The position numbers were made by a program, and so were the translations under genes. A model generated the notes under the pieces. That model made no database searches. It was not told the origin of the DNA and saw only the letters and a list, made by a program, of their open reading frames with translations. Below are positions 63,710 to 64,000 of a stretch of DNA of 64,000 nucleotides, in pieces. The stretch's first letter is position 1, and each line of letters begins with the position of its first letter. The stretch comes from Rhizobium sp. R635 (GTDB taxonomy: Bacteria > Pseudomonadota > Alphaproteobacteria > Rhizobiales > Rhizobiaceae). The DNA lies in assembly GCF_002211285.1 (NCBI RefSeq), contig NZ_LOKX01000002.1, positions 124,001 to 188,000 on the forward strand. The letters run 5' to 3'.

Positions 63710-64000
63710 TTACTCCGCTGCGGTACCGATAACACCACGCTTGATCTGATCGGCTTCGATCGATTCGAACAGCGCGCGGAAATTGCCTTCGCCGAAGCCC
63801 TCGTCGCCCTTGCGCTGGATGAATTCGAAGAAGATCGGGCCGATGACGGTTTTCGAGAAGATCTGGAGCAGGATCTTCGTCATGCCGCCGTTCACGACAC
63901 CTTCGCCATCAATGAGGATACCATGCTTCTTCATCCGATCGATGGGTTCACTATGGCCGTTCACCCGTTCATAGGACATGTCGTAATAGGTCTCCGGAGG
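63710..64000 (-). CDS. hpd: 4-hydroxyphenylpyruvate dioxygenase, C-terminal end only
   Basis: The right edge cuts the gene; 96 C-terminal codons are seen. [29 protein letters not shown] contains the conserved iron-ligand Glu in FFEF and the GFGxGNFxALFxSIE motif of HppD. The enzyme converts 4-hydroxyphenylpyruvate to homogentisate, the step before HmgA. The gene ends 68 bases upstream of hmgA on the same strand. Confidence 0.95.
   Translation of the reverse strand, partial: PPETYYDMSYERVNGHSEPIDRMKKHGILIDGEGVVNGGMTKILLQIFSKTVIGPIFFEFIQRKGDEGFGEGNFRALFESIEADQIKRGVIGTAAE

Overview
The window looks like core chromosome of a fast-growing rhizobium (Rhizobium leguminosarum/etli group or a close relative). 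The evidence is the high G+C coding style, the valS-popZ-pcm order, the NasS/NasT-controlled assimilatory nitrate cluster, EcfG-type general-stress promoters, rhizobial intergenic repeats, a B12-dependent ribonucleotide reductase and the hpd-hmgA-fahA-maiA tyrosine pathway. The assignment is by gene content and recognised families only; no database was searched.

Layout. 1-5.9 kb: valS (cut by the left edge), popZ, pcm, tRNA-Cys, small membrane or secreted proteins and tRNA-Asn. 6.3-9.9 kb: an accessory block of small stress-type genes (CsbD, lipoprotein, zinc-ribbon protein, tiny membrane protein, large alanine-rich membrane protein), several with GGAAC-N16/17-CGTT-like promoters. 10-14.3 kb: glycerate kinase, an epimerase, a lytic transglycosylase and a 1-Cys peroxiredoxin. 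14.7-23.8 kb: nitrate assimilation. NasT and NasS sense nitrate; a sigma-54 promoter and a structured leader ending in a strong terminator precede the nitrate transporter, nirB, nirD and narB.

23.8-31.1 kb: HAD phosphatase, DUF2000/Lrp pair, a secreted protein, then a photo-oxidative stress group (photolyase, a decayed oxidoreductase scar, cyclopropane fatty acid synthase, SDR, ChrR-like anti-sigma factor). The photolyase and chrR upstream regions share a TGATCC-N18-TA(C/G)G promoter motif, but no sigma gene lies beside chrR. 31.3-42.5 kb: cysteine/sulfur operon (cysK, AlaX-type editing protein, sseA, acetyltransferase), alanine dehydrogenase with a divergent Lrp regulator, DMT permease, PilZ protein, periplasmic cpdB, LysR. 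42.6-50 kb: azoreductase, TetR/SDR pair, MFS permease, membrane diguanylate cyclase, HlyU, ilvA, VanZ-like protein. 50-54 kb: a 43-residue membrane protein, tRNA-Leu, CinA/MoaB-like protein, universal stress protein with a perfect FNR/FixK box, gpt and a secreted protein.

54-64 kb: nrdJ with an upstream NrdR box; a visibly A+T-rich single-gene insertion encoding a SIR2-domain NADase-like protein (candidate anti-phage defence); a frameshifted relic of a second maiA; a MEKHLA-domain protein; and the tyrosine/homogentisate degradation operon running leftward out of the right edge.

The strongest leads are the stand-alone SIR2 gene, the orphan ChrR-like protein that lacks its zinc-binding cysteines but shares a promoter motif with the photolyase, and the deletion scar behind the photolyase gene.
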